64,000 nt of DNA from a bacterium (GTDB taxonomy: Bacteria > Myxococcota_A > Bradymonadia > UBA7976 > UBA1532): NCBI GenBank assembly GCA_030427205.1, contig JAUHXC010000003.1, forward strand, positions 310,001 through 374,000, given 5' to 3'. The notes below the pieces were generated by a model, which was not told the origin of the DNA, ran no database searches, and saw only the letters and a list, made by a program, of their open reading frames with translations. Shown here piece by piece: positions 34,936-44,800 of the stretch (its first letter is position 1; each line of letters opens with the position of its first letter). The position numbers and the translations under genes are program-made.

Positions 34936-37224
34936 ATGCCCGTCATTTCCGGTCTCCGCCCGTCGCCCGCCGTGCTGGGGCTCATCGTGGCGCTCGCCGG
35001 GTGTCGCAGCGAGGCCCCGAAGGCGCCGCAGGAGGCGGCGGTGCCGGCGTCGTCGGCGGCAAATGCGCCGAATGCCCCTGAACAGGCCCCCGAGAAGGCC
35101 GCCCAGAGCGCAGCGGATGCCCCGCAGACGCCCGATCACACCGCGGCGAAGGGCGCGGGCGCCGCGGCGGGTCAGGCGGCCCCTGCGCCGGCGCCTGCGG
35201 CCCGGGGCATGGCCGGCGCGCCGCGCCCCGACGCCTGCTTCGACTGTCACCCCGACAAGACCGATGGCTTCTTGTCGACCGGCATGGGCCGCAGCCTCTA
35301 TCCCCCGGCGTCGAAGCCGCCCATCGAGGACTTCACCCCGGCCAAGGCCACGGTGAAGCAGCCGCACAGCGGCCTGGTGTATCGGGCCTACGTCGACCCG
35401 CAAGGCACGTGGTGGCAGGAAGAGACGATGCCCGGCACCGACTATCGGCGGGCGGTCGAGGTGAAGTGGGTCGTCGGCTCGGGCAACCACACCCGCTCGT
35501 ACCTCGGGCTCGTCGAGGGCGAGCTGGTGCAGATGCCGCTGACCTGGTACTCGCGGCGGGCGATCTGGGACATGAGCCCGGGCTACGAGGTCGTCGATCA
35601 CTTCCGCTTCGATCGGCCGGTCAAGCCGCAGTGCCTCTTCTGCCACAACGACCTCACCGCGAGCCGCGACGACCGGCTCGCCGGCTACGAAGGCCTGCTC
35701 ATCGAGGGCATCAGCTGCACCCGCTGCCACGGCGACGGCACCGCGCACGTCGCCGCGCGCAACGCGGGCAAAGGCCCGCCGGCGGGGCAGCCCGACGCGA
35801 CGATCCTCAACCCGGCCCGGCTCGACAACCGCCAGCAGCTGCGCATCTGCCAGCAGTGCCACCTCACCGGCGAGGCCCGGGTGCTGCTCGACGGTCAGCG
35901 CTGGGACACCTACGACCCGCGCACGCCGCTGTCGGACCACATGTCGATCTACGTCTACGCCGAGGACGGCGGGGCCGACTTCGGCATCGCCAGCCACGGG
36001 CATCGGCTGTCGTTGAGCCGGTGCTTCACCGAGAGCAGCGGCACGCTCAGCTGCACCAAGTGCCACGACCCGCACGCCAAGAGCGACCCGCGCAGCCATC
36101 GGGCGGCCTGCCTCGGCTGCCATCAGCCCACCGACTGCGGGCCGGGGCACGGCAGCAAGCCCGACGCCGCCTGCGCCGACTGTCATATGCGGCGGGGCGA
36201 TACCAGCGACATCCCGCACGTCGAGTTCACCGACCACTTCATCCGCAAGGACATCTCCGACGAGGCCACGCCGCCGCGGCCGGTGACCACCGAGCTCGTC
36301 GACGCGCTCGCCGAGACCCGCAAGAGCGACGAGCCGGCGGCGGCGCGGCTGCGGCTGGGCATCGCCCACGCCCACGTCTTCCGCTTCAACGGCAAGAATC
36401 AGCACGCGCCGGTCGCCGCGCGGCTGCTGGCGCAGGCGCTGCCCGAGCAGCCGCATCGGGTCGACGGCTGGGAGGAGCTGGGCCACGTCCTCACGGCCCT
36501 CGGCGACGTGCCCGCCGCGCTGGCGGCCTTCGCCGAGATCGAGGAGCGCGATCCCGACGCGGTGCTCTATCGCCTCGAGCAGTCGACGCTCTACGAGCGG
36601 ATGGGCGACATGCCCAAGGCCGAGGCGGCGCTGCGGGCGGCGATCGCGAAGCGGCCCGACTACCGCAAGGCCTGGGGCAACCTGGCCAACCTGCTGCAGC
36701 GCACCGGGCGCTTCGAGGAGGCCGAGGCGGCCTATGCCAGGGCCGAGGCCCTCGCGCCGCACGCCGCGGTGACCGCCGCCAACCGCGGGCACAACGCGGT
36801 CTCGATGGGCGACCTCGACCGGGCGGGCAAGTGGTTCGCCGAGGCGTTGAAGCGCGACGGGCGCGATCCGATGGGGCCGTTCAGCATGGCCACCCTCGAG
36901 CTGCGCCGGGAGAATCGACCGGCGGCCTACCAGTGGCTGGTCAAGGCCATCGCCCTCGACCCGGACTTTCCCATGGCGTGGTGGATCCGCGGGCGCATGC
37001 GGTTGGCCGAGGGCGACTTCGCCGGCGCCCGCAGCGACCTGGAGCGCTTCACCGCGCTCGATCCGAAGAACCCCAACGCCTGGGTCGATCTGGCCCGGGC
37101 GGTTCAGCAGCTCGGCGATCGGCAGGGCGCGCTGGATGTGCTGCTCAAGGGGCAGGCGCAGCTGCCGGGGCATCCGGCGATCCGTCAGGCGATGGACGCG
37201 GTGAGCGCCGGCCGCCCGTTCTGA
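34936..37224 (+). CDS. Seven-haem c-type cytochrome fused to TPR repeats, lipoprotein
   Basis: 762 residues from an ATG at 34936 with GGAGG 5 nt upstream. The leader ends in VALAGC (lipobox), followed by an Ala/Pro-rich spacer. Seven CxxCH motifs begin at about residues 101 (CFDCH), 233 (CLFCH), 261 (CTRCH), 305 (CQQCH), 373 (CTKCH), 392 (CLGCH) and 413 (CADCH). From about residue 465 the protein is TPR (for example EQSTLYERMGDMPKAEAALRA, AIAKRPDYRKAWGNLANLLQR). The layout is of the cytochrome c554-like plus TPR class. It is likely an outer-membrane-attached electron carrier or reductase whose TPR part docks partners (inference). The next gene, on the opposite strand, is also a TPR protein. 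Confidence 0.92.
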   Translation: MPVISGLRPSPAVLGLIVALAGCRSEAPKAPQEAAVPASSAANAPNAPEQAPEKAAQSAADAPQTPDHTAAKGAGAAAGQAAPAPAPAARGMAGAPRPDACFDCHPDKTDGFLSTGMGRSLYPPASKPPIEDFTPAKATVKQPHSGLVYRAYVDPQGTWWQEETMPGTDYRRAVEVKWVVGSGNHTRSYLGLVEGELVQMPLTWYSRRAIWDMSPGYEVVDHFRFDRPVKPQCLFCHNDLTASRDDRLAGYEGLLIEGISCTRCHGDGTAHVAARNAGKGPPAGQPDATILNPARLDNRQQLRICQQCHLTGEARVLLDGQRWDTYDPRTPLSDHMSIYVYAEDGGADFGIASHGHRLSLSRCFTESSGTLSCTKCHDPHAKSDPRSHRAACLGCHQPTDCGPGHGSKPDAACADCHMRRGDTSDIPHVEFTDHFIRKDISDEATPPRPVTTELVDALAETRKSDEPAAARLRLGIAHAHVFRFNGKNQHAPVAARLLAQALPEQPHRVDGWEELGHVLTALGDVPAALAAFAEIEERDPDAVLYRLEQSTLYERMGDMPKAEAALRAAIAKRPDYRKAWGNLANLLQRTGRFEEAEAAYARAEALAPHAAVTAANRGHNAVSMGDLDRAGKWFAEALKRDGRDPMGPFSMATLELRRENRPAAYQWLVKAIALDPDFPMAWWIRGRMRLAEGDFAGARSDLERFTALDPKNPNAWVDLARAVQQLGDRQGALDVLLKGQAQLPGHPAIRQAMDAVSAGRPF

Positions 37225-37255
37225 GGCGCGGCGGGCTCGGGGCGGGGCTCGGGGC

Positions 37256-38416
37256 TCAGGGCTCGGCGGCGGGCTCGGCCGGCCCCAGCTCGCGCAGCTT
37301 CGCCTGGGCGGCGGCCGCCAGCCGCTCCTTGCCTTCGACGCCGGTGGCCTGTTGCTGGCAGCGGGCGAAGGCGCGGCGGGCCTGCTCCTTCTGGCCGCGG
37401 CCCTCCTGCGCGTAGCCCAGCCGGCACATCATCTCCGGGTCGGCGCCGCGCAGGCGGATCATCTCCGAGAAGATGCGCGCCGCCCGCTCGAAGTCCTGGC
37501 CCTTGAGCGCCACGTCCCCCAGCGAGGCGTAGGCGTCGACGTCGGCCCGGCGCTCCCAGGCCATCTGGAAGTAGCGCGCGGCGGGGCCGAGCTTGTCGTT
37601 GAACGCCAGGGCCCGGGCGTAGCCGGCGTAGAGGTCGGCCGCGTCGGGCCGCGCGGCGAGCGCCTTCTGATAAGCCGCCTCGGCCGCCGGCCACTGCTCG
37701 AGCGCGTGGCGCGCCTTCGCCAGCGCGCGCCACGCCCCGAAGCCGCCGACCGCCTCGGCGGCCTTCTCGAAGTGCTGCGCGGCGGCCTTCCAATCCTCCT
37801 GGCCGGCCTTGGCCCGCCCCATGGCGTAGTGGGCCAGCCCGTCGTCGGGCGCGATGGACAACGCCCGCTCGGCCGAGGCCGCAGCGCCGGTCCACTCCTC
37901 GGCCCGCAGCAGCGCGTCGGCGAGGAAGACGTGGGCCGGCAGCAGCTCGCCGTCGAGGGCCACCGCCTCGCGCAGCCGCTCGCGGGCCGGCTCGTGGAAG
38001 CCGCGATAGAGCAGCACCTTGGCGTAGGCGGTCAGCGTGCGCGCGTCGCGGTGCCCCGCCAGCATGCGGTCGCTCAGCTCGAGCTGCAGCGGCTGCACCG
38101 TCGCGTCGTCGAGCACCGCGCTGTTGTCGAGGATCTGGTCGATGTGCACCGTGGCGAGCTTCTGGCGCAGGTCGTCGTCGGCCGGGCGCAGCTCGAGCGC
38201 CGCGGCGTAGGCCCGCCCGGCCATGGCCAGGTCGCCCACCTCGCGGGCGTCGTGGCCGGTCGCGGCGTAGCGGGCGGCGAGGTCGACCATGGTATTGCGC
38301 ACCGCCCGGTTGTCGCGCTCGTTGGCCACCATCGGCATCATCACGACCGCGACGAGCAGGCTCACCGCGACGAGCGTCGCCATGCTGAGCTTGAACCAGA
38401 GGGGGGTCGAGGTCAT
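37256..38416 (-). CDS. Membrane-anchored TPR protein
   Basis: 386 residues from an ATG at 38416 whose ATGA overlaps the stop of the cysteine-rich gene upstream, so it is translationally coupled. A single N-terminal membrane helix (about 9-29, LSMATLVAVSLLVAVVMMPM) is followed by TPR units through the rest (LRPADDDLRQKLATV, RALSIAPDDGLAHYAMGRA, KALAARPDAADLYAGYARA and others). It is probably periplasmic and tethered to the inner membrane. Coupling to the secreted cysteine-rich lipoprotein suggests a part in its assembly or export (inference). Confidence 0.85.
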   Translation of the reverse strand: MTSTPLWFKLSMATLVAVSLLVAVVMMPMVANERDNRAVRNTMVDLAARYAATGHDAREVGDLAMAGRAYAAALELRPADDDLRQKLATVHIDQILDNSAVLDDATVQPLQLELSDRMLAGHRDARTLTAYAKVLLYRGFHEPARERLREAVALDGELLPAHVFLADALLRAEEWTGAAASAERALSIAPDDGLAHYAMGRAKAGQEDWKAAAQHFEKAAEAVGGFGAWRALAKARHALEQWPAAEAAYQKALAARPDAADLYAGYARALAFNDKLGPAARYFQMAWERRADVDAYASLGDVALKGQDFERAARIFSEMIRLRGADPEMMCRLGYAQEGRGQKEQARRAFARCQQQATGVEGKERLAAAAQAKLRELGPAEPAAEP

Positions 38417-41400
38417 GGCTGCACCTGCAAGGTGATGGTGAACGGTCCGACGCCGCCGCCGGCGCGTTCGACGATCACATAGTAGTCGCCGGCGTCGAGA
38501 TCGACAGCGTCCACGTCGCCCGCCGGCCCGCAGGCCACCGGCTGGGCGGCGAACCCGCAGGTATCGGTGAGGTAGACGAAGCCGTCGAAGCCGTCGACGT
38601 CGACGCCCACCGCCGCGGCGGCGCCCAGGCTGAAGCGGAACGCCCGATCGGGCGCGGGCAGCTCGTTGGCCGGGGCGCACATCAAGAAGAAGCCGTCGCC
38701 GAACTCTTCGAGCGCGCCGTCCACCGGCACGCCGGGCCGCAGCTCGGTGAGGTTGGCGCAGCCTTGCTCGACGCAGCGGGCAGAGGCGAGATCGCACGCC
38801 TGGCCGAACGGGCAGTCGCCGTCCTGCGCGCACGGGCCGTCGGGGTCGATGCAGCGCCCGCCGTCGCAGATCTCGCCCGGGTCGCACTCGGCGTCTTCGA
38901 CGCAGTCGGCGGGCGGGAAGATGCAGCGGCCGTCGACGCAGGCCAGCCCGAAGCCGCAGTCGACGTCGACCCGGCACACCGGCTCGCCGCAGACGCCGTT
39001 CTCGCAGATGCGGCCTTCGAAGCAGTCGCCGTCGTCTCCGCAGGCGGCGGGCTCGAGGCACTCACCGCCGGCGCAGGTCTGGGCGCCGGGGCAGTCGGCG
39101 TCGACCGCGCACTGCCCGTCGTCGCCCCGACAGCGCCCCCCGTCGCAGATCTGGTCGGCGCCGCACTCGTCGTCGGCGGCGCAGCCGTCGATGCACAGCC
39201 CGAAGTCGCAGACGCGGCCGGCGAAGCAGTCGACGTCCCCCGCGCAGAAGGCGGGCTCGGCGCAGCGGCCGTCGATGCACGCCTGCTCGCCGGCGCAGTC
39301 GGCGTCGCCCTCGCAGACCGGACCCACCGGACCGCCGCCCGGCGCGCAGCGGCCGTCGTTGCAGACCTGACCCGGGTCGCAGGCGCCATCGTCGACGCAG
39401 GGCTCGCGGCAGATGGACTGCAGCTCGTCGCAGTAGCGCTCGCCGAGGCAGTCGAGATCGGCGAGGCAGGCGTCGGGCTCGACGCAGAGGCCCTCGGCGC
39501 AGGTCTGGGCGCCGGGGCAGTCGATGTCCTGGGCGCAGCCGACCGGGCCCTCGTCGACGCAGATGCCGTCGCGGCAGACCTGCGCGTCGGGGCAGTCGCC
39601 GTCGTCCACGCAGGGGCCCTCGGGCGCGCCGCAGGCCAGCGTGGCGATGTCGCAGACCCGATCGGCGAGGCAGTCCTGGTCGTCATTGCAGAAGGGCGGC
39701 TCGGCGCAGCGGCCGTCGCCCCCGCAGAACTGGTTGCCCGGGCAGTCGGCGTCGGCCTCGCAGTCGCGCTGCACGTCACGGGGCTGGCAGCGGCCCTCCT
39801 GGCAGACGTCGTCGCCGGGGCACTCGTCGTCCGCCGCGCAGCCGTCGGCGCAGAGGCCGGCGTCGCAGTAGCGCGCGCCGATGCAGTCGATGTCGTCGGC
39901 GCACAGCGGCGGCTCGACGCAGGCCCCGCCGCCGCACGATTGATTGCCCGGGCAGTCGGCGTCGGCCTCGCACGCCGCCTCGGCGACGCAGCGCTCGGCG
40001 ACGCAGCGGCGACCGTCGCCGCACGCCGCGTCATCGGCGCAGGGCGCCGCGCAGGTATTGCGCTCGATGTCGCAGTAGCGCAGGCCGAGGCAGTCGGCGT
40101 CCCCCTGGCAGACGTCCGGCTCGACGCATTGCCCGGCCGCCTCGTCGCAGCGCTGGTTGCCCGGGCAGTCGACGTCCTCCCGGCAGCCGACCCGGTCGAC
40201 GCAGCGGCCCTCGACGCACTGACGCCCCGGTCCGCAGGCGGCGTTGGCGGCGCAGGGATCGACGCATTGGCCCAGCTCGCAGTAGCGCGCGTCGCGGCAG
40301 TCGTCGTCGGCGAAGCACAGCGCCGGCTCGGTGCACAGGCCGTTGGCGCAGAACTGGGCCCCCGGGCAGTCGGCGTCGCCGATGCACTCGTCGCCTTGCA
40401 TGACGGGCACCTCGCAGCGGCCCTCGCGGCAGACCTGATCGGCGGGGCACTCGGCGTCGTCGCCGCACGCGGGGATGCAGACCCCGCCGTCGCAGACGCG
40501 GCCCGCGAGGCAGTCGATGTCTTCGCCGCACCCGCCCGACTCGATGCACAGGTCGCCGTCGCAGATCTGATTGCCCGGGCAGTCGCCGTCGGCCTCACAC
40601 GCCCGGCCTTCGGGCGCCACGCACAGCCCCTCGCGGCAGATCCGGTCGCCGGCGCAGTCCTCGTCGCCGAGGCAGTCGGGCTGCACCGCCGGCAGGCAGC
40701 GTCCCCCGTCGCACGCGAAGCCCGCCGCGCAGTCGTCGGGCCCGGCGCACGGCGAGGCGCACAGCCCGTCGGCGCAGACCCGGTCCCCGGTGCAGTCGAG
40801 GTCTTCGGCGCAGGCCGGCCCCTCGGCGCACAGATCGTCGACGCACGCCTGCTGGCCGGGGCATTCGGCGTCGACCCGGCACGGGCGGCTCATCGGCGGC
40901 GTGCAGATGTTCTGCTGGCAGGCCCAGGCGCTCGGGCAGTCGCCGGCGGCCATGCACCGGGCCGGCGCGCAGAGGCCGCCGTCGCCGCAGACCGTGTAGC
41001 CCAGGCAGCCGTCGGCGTCTTCGGGGTCACAGGCGTCGGCGCAGGCGCCGTCGATGCACACCCGGCCTTCGAAGCAGCTCGACGCGTCGACGCAGGGCGA
41101 GGTCTCGGCGCAGGCGCCGTCGACGCAGGTCTGGTCGCCGGGGCAGGGGGTGGCCTCGTCGCAGCCGGCCCGATCGGCGCAGACCCCGCCGTCGCAGAAG
41201 CGGCCCGGCCCGCACTCGACGTCCTCGACGCACTCCGGCCCCTCGTCGGCGCAGCGGCCGTCGGCGCAGGAGGCGCCCTCACCGCAGTCGCCGTCCACCG
41301 CGCAGGCGTCGCGGCAGGCCTGACGGAAGCAGTGGCGCGCCTCGAAGCAGTCTTCGTCGGCGAAGCAGGCCCCCGGCTCGGCGCAGGTGAAGTTGGTGGT

Positions 41401-41658
41401 ATCGCAGGTCTGATTGCCCGGGCAGTCGCCGTCTTCGCGGCATTGCATCGGCGCCATGGGTCGGCACTCGCCCGCCTCGCAGACCTCGCCCGGAGCACAA
41501 TCCGCCGGGCCCGAACACATCGGATCGGTCGCGCCGTCCGCCGCCGATCCGTCGACCGCGGCGTCGGCCACCGGGTCGGCCGTCTCGCCGTCATCGCAAC
41601 CCGCCAGCGCCGCCAGCGCCGCCATACCCAGGAACATCAACCGCCGCGCGCGATACAT
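38413..41658 (-). CDS. Giant cysteine-rich repeat lipoprotein
   Basis: 1081 residues from an ATG at 41658 with AAAGG 8 nt upstream. The leader ends in LAALAGC (lipobox). After an acidic spacer come roughly 45 short modules of about 20 residues following C-x4-DC-x4-x-C-x4-C. Three module types alternate in order: a DxDCPGxQxC type, a DxDCxxxRxC type and a DxxCxxGxxC type. This gives a super-repeat of about 60-65 residues. The last 110 residues form a PPC-like beta domain (VPVDGALEEFGDGFFL to AGDYYVIVERAG). All cysteines should pair, so the folded rod requires an oxidising compartment, most likely the cell surface. A structural or adhesive surface role is inferred. It is divergent from the collagen-like gene. 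Confidence 0.88.
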   Translation of the reverse strand: MYRARRLMFLGMAALAALAGCDDGETADPVADAAVDGSAADGATDPMCSGPADCAPGEVCEAGECRPMAPMQCREDGDCPGNQTCDTTNFTCAEPGACFADEDCFEARHCFRQACRDACAVDGDCGEGASCADGRCADEGPECVEDVECGPGRFCDGGVCADRAGCDEATPCPGDQTCVDGACAETSPCVDASSCFEGRVCIDGACADACDPEDADGCLGYTVCGDGGLCAPARCMAAGDCPSAWACQQNICTPPMSRPCRVDAECPGQQACVDDLCAEGPACAEDLDCTGDRVCADGLCASPCAGPDDCAAGFACDGGRCLPAVQPDCLGDEDCAGDRICREGLCVAPEGRACEADGDCPGNQICDGDLCIESGGCGEDIDCLAGRVCDGGVCIPACGDDAECPADQVCREGRCEVPVMQGDECIGDADCPGAQFCANGLCTEPALCFADDDCRDARYCELGQCVDPCAANAACGPGRQCVEGRCVDRVGCREDVDCPGNQRCDEAAGQCVEPDVCQGDADCLGLRYCDIERNTCAAPCADDAACGDGRRCVAERCVAEAACEADADCPGNQSCGGGACVEPPLCADDIDCIGARYCDAGLCADGCAADDECPGDDVCQEGRCQPRDVQRDCEADADCPGNQFCGGDGRCAEPPFCNDDQDCLADRVCDIATLACGAPEGPCVDDGDCPDAQVCRDGICVDEGPVGCAQDIDCPGAQTCAEGLCVEPDACLADLDCLGERYCDELQSICREPCVDDGACDPGQVCNDGRCAPGGGPVGPVCEGDADCAGEQACIDGRCAEPAFCAGDVDCFAGRVCDFGLCIDGCAADDECGADQICDGGRCRGDDGQCAVDADCPGAQTCAGGECLEPAACGDDGDCFEGRICENGVCGEPVCRVDVDCGFGLACVDGRCIFPPADCVEDAECDPGEICDGGRCIDPDGPCAQDGDCPFGQACDLASARCVEQGCANLTELRPGVPVDGALEEFGDGFFLMCAPANELPAPDRAFRFSLGAAAAVGVDVDGFDGFVYLTDTCGFAAQPVACGPAGDVDAVDLDAGDYYVIVERAGGGVGPFTITLQVQP

Positions 41659-41813
41659 TGTTACAGCCTTTATAAAGAGATCCAGCATGATCAAATCATC
41701 GCAGTGTGGTGTAATGCGATCAACGCACTCTTGAAACCGATCCGTTTCACGATCGTTGCGCAGAGTGCCGGCCACCCGGAGGCCGACGTGATACCCCGGA
41801 CGAGGAGCGCGGC
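41659..41813. promoter_or_regulatory. AT-richer divergent control region between two surface-protein genes
   Basis: This 155-nt gap is visibly richer in A and T than anything nearby. It holds two inverted repeats: ATGAT-3nt-ATCAT (41687-41699) and TGAAAC-6nt-GTTTCA (41732-41749). On the minus strand TATAAAG lies about 13-20 nt before the cysteine-rich gene's start codon. The placement suggests a shared promoter/operator region controlling the cysteine-rich and collagen-like genes together. Confidence 0.5.
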
Positions 41814-44800
41814 ATGAGACCACCGCCGATCCATCGACTCTCCCTCCTCCACCTGGCGCTGATGCTGGCGCTGCCGCTGGCTCTCGCCGGACCGGCGCTG
41901 GCGCTGCCCGACCAGATCCTGCAAGAGGGCCTGGTGCTCGACGGCGACGGATTCCCGCTCGAGGGCGACCACGACATCACCGTGCGGCTGTACCTGGCCG
42001 AGGCGGGCGGCGGCCCGATCTTCGAGGAGGTCCACCGCGACGTCGAGTTCTTCCAGGGCTACTACGCGGTGGCGATCGGCAGCGTCGAAGCGTTGGATCC
42101 CTTCGTCTTCGCCGAAGCGCGGGTCTTTTTGGGGGTCTCCATCGACGGCGGCGACGAGCTGGCGCCGCGCACGGCGCTACGCAAGGTGCCCGCGGCGATG
42201 GTCTCCGACGTGGCGCTGGCGGTCATCGGCGAGATCAACCCCGACTCGCTGCGCATCGGCGGGCGGCTGGTGATCAACGACGCGGGGGAGTGGGTCGGCG
42301 ACCCGACCGGCCTGCGCGGCCCCCAGGGCCCGGTCGGTCCGGCGGGCGCCCGCGGTCCGGCGGGCCCCGAAGGTCCGGTGGGCCCGCGCGGCCCGGCGGG
42401 TCAGGCCGGCGCGGCGGGCGCAGACGGGGCCGACGGCAGCGCCGATACCCCCGCGCAGGTGCTCGCCAAGCTCGTCACCGTGGACGGCAACGGCTCGGGG
42501 CTCGACGCCGACCGCCTCGACGGGCTCAACAGCAGCCAGTTCATGCGCAAGGATCTCGGCGCCAATGCCCACGAAGCGATGTCCAGCCGCCTGTGGGTGC
42601 GCAGCGACAACATCGCCCTCGGCAACCGCGGCTTCCAGACCGGCCTGCAGTTCCTCAACACCGGCACCAAGCATGCGGGGCTGCGCTACGACGGCGAACG
42701 CTCGATCATCATCGAGGACGCCTCGCGCAGCCACGAGCCCGACGACTGGTACGGCGGCAGTCGCACCGATCTCAACATCCGCAACGGCAACCTGCAGGTC
42801 GGCGGGTCGGGCAGCTTCAGCGGTGGGCTGTCGGTCGGCGCGGCCATCCGGCCGTCGGCCGGCGGCGGCGACCGCGGTCTGGTCTGGCCCGCAGATCCCT
42901 TCGGCGGCGGCGGCGACAACGCCTGGATCCGCTACATCCAGGACGGCGGCGGCGAGAACACCGCGCTCGAGCTCGGCGTCTCCAACGACGGCGACGACAA
43001 CATCCGGCTCAACGCGGCGGGCGGGGTCGACGTGATCGGCTCCGGCGACCTGCGGGTCGGGCGCAACCTGAACGTCGCCGGCAACGGCAACGTGGGCAAC
43101 GCCCTGACGGTGCGCGGCGAGCTGACCATGCCCGCCGGCAACCGGGGCATCCGCATGCTCGGCAACGGGGACGACAGCGGCGTCATCCAGTTCGTGCGCG
43201 AGGGCGGCGAGAACCACCGGCTCATGCTGCTCGCCGGCAACGACGCCGACGACGAGATCGAGCTCAACGCCAGCGGCGGCGTGCGACTCGCCGGGCCGGG
43301 GCAGACGCCCCTCGGCCTCGAGTTCCCCGAGAACCGCTGGGGCGGCGGGGGCGACGACGCCTGGCTGCGCTATTACTCGCAGGGCGGCGAGAACACCGCG
43401 CTCGAGCTCGGCATCGGCAACGAGGGCAACGACGACATCATCCTCAACGCCACCGGCGGGGTGACCATCGCCGGCTCGGGTGATCTGGTCGTCAACCGCA
43501 ACCTCATCGTGCGCGGCAACTGCCAGGGCTGCGTGCCCGTCGACAACAGCTACCGCCCGCTGCGGGCGAGCGCCGGCGGCGGCGAGAACGGCATCCTCTT
43601 CCCCGGCAACCCGTTCGGCGGCGGCGGCGACGACGCCTGGATCCGCTACCAGAGCGAGGGCGGCGAGAACACGGTGCTGCAGATCGGCATCAGCAACGAG
43701 TCCAACGACAACATCGAGCTCTACTCGCCGGGCATGGTGCGCTTCGCCGGCGGGCAGGCCAACCAGCTGGGCATCGAGTTCCCCTCGGGCCTGTGGGGCG
43801 GCGGCGACCACGCCTTCATCCGCTACCTGCGCGAGGGCGGCAGCAATACCCGGCTGCAGATCGTCAATACCAACGACGCCGACGACGAGATCGAGCTGTA
43901 CAGCAACGCGATGACGCTGATTCAGGGCAACGGCAGCAACCCGATCGGCTTCCAGTTCCAGGGCAACCGCTGGGGCGGCGGCGGCGACCAGGCCTACCTG
44001 CGCTATCGCACCGAGGGCGGCGAGAACACCGTGCTCGAGCTCGGCATCCACGACAACGGCGACGACAACATGATCCTGCGCGCCTCGGGCGGCATCACGC
44101 TCGAGGGCAACGTGCACGTCACCGGGCGGCTGTCGGGCGGCGGCCTGCCGGGCAATGGCTATCGCCCGATCCTCGCCAGCCACGGCACCGGCGACAACGG
44201 TATCGTCTGGCCCAACCAGAGCGGCAGCGACGACGCCTGGATCCGCTACTACAACGAGAACGGCACCGACCGCTCGCTGCAGATCGGCATCAGCAACGAC
44301 AGCAACGACGACATCCAGCTCTACTCGGGCAACCTGATCCGGCTGACGGGCTACACCAACTCGGTGGGCGTGCGCTTCGACCGCGGCTGGGACAGCCACA
44401 GCTACATCCAGTATTACACCGAGGACGGCGGGGCCAATACGAAGCTGCGCATCCGCAACTCGAACGACAGCAACGACGACATCGAGTTCTACTCGAACGC
44501 GATGATGAACATCGTCGGCGAGGGGTCGAACCCGCTCGGCTTCCAGTTCCAGAGCAACCGCTGGGGCGGCGGCGGCGACCAGGCCTACCTGCGCTATCGC
44601 TCCGAGGGCGGCGAGAACACCGTGCTCGAGCTCGGCGTGCACAACGACGGCGACGACAACATGATCCTGCGCGCCTCGGGCGGCATCACGCTCGAAGGCA
44701 ACGTGCACATCACCGGCCGCATCACCGCCGGCAACAACGGGCTCTCGCAGACCGCGCCGCCCCGGGCCGGCGACCAGCCGTGCCCCGGCGGCTGGCACAC

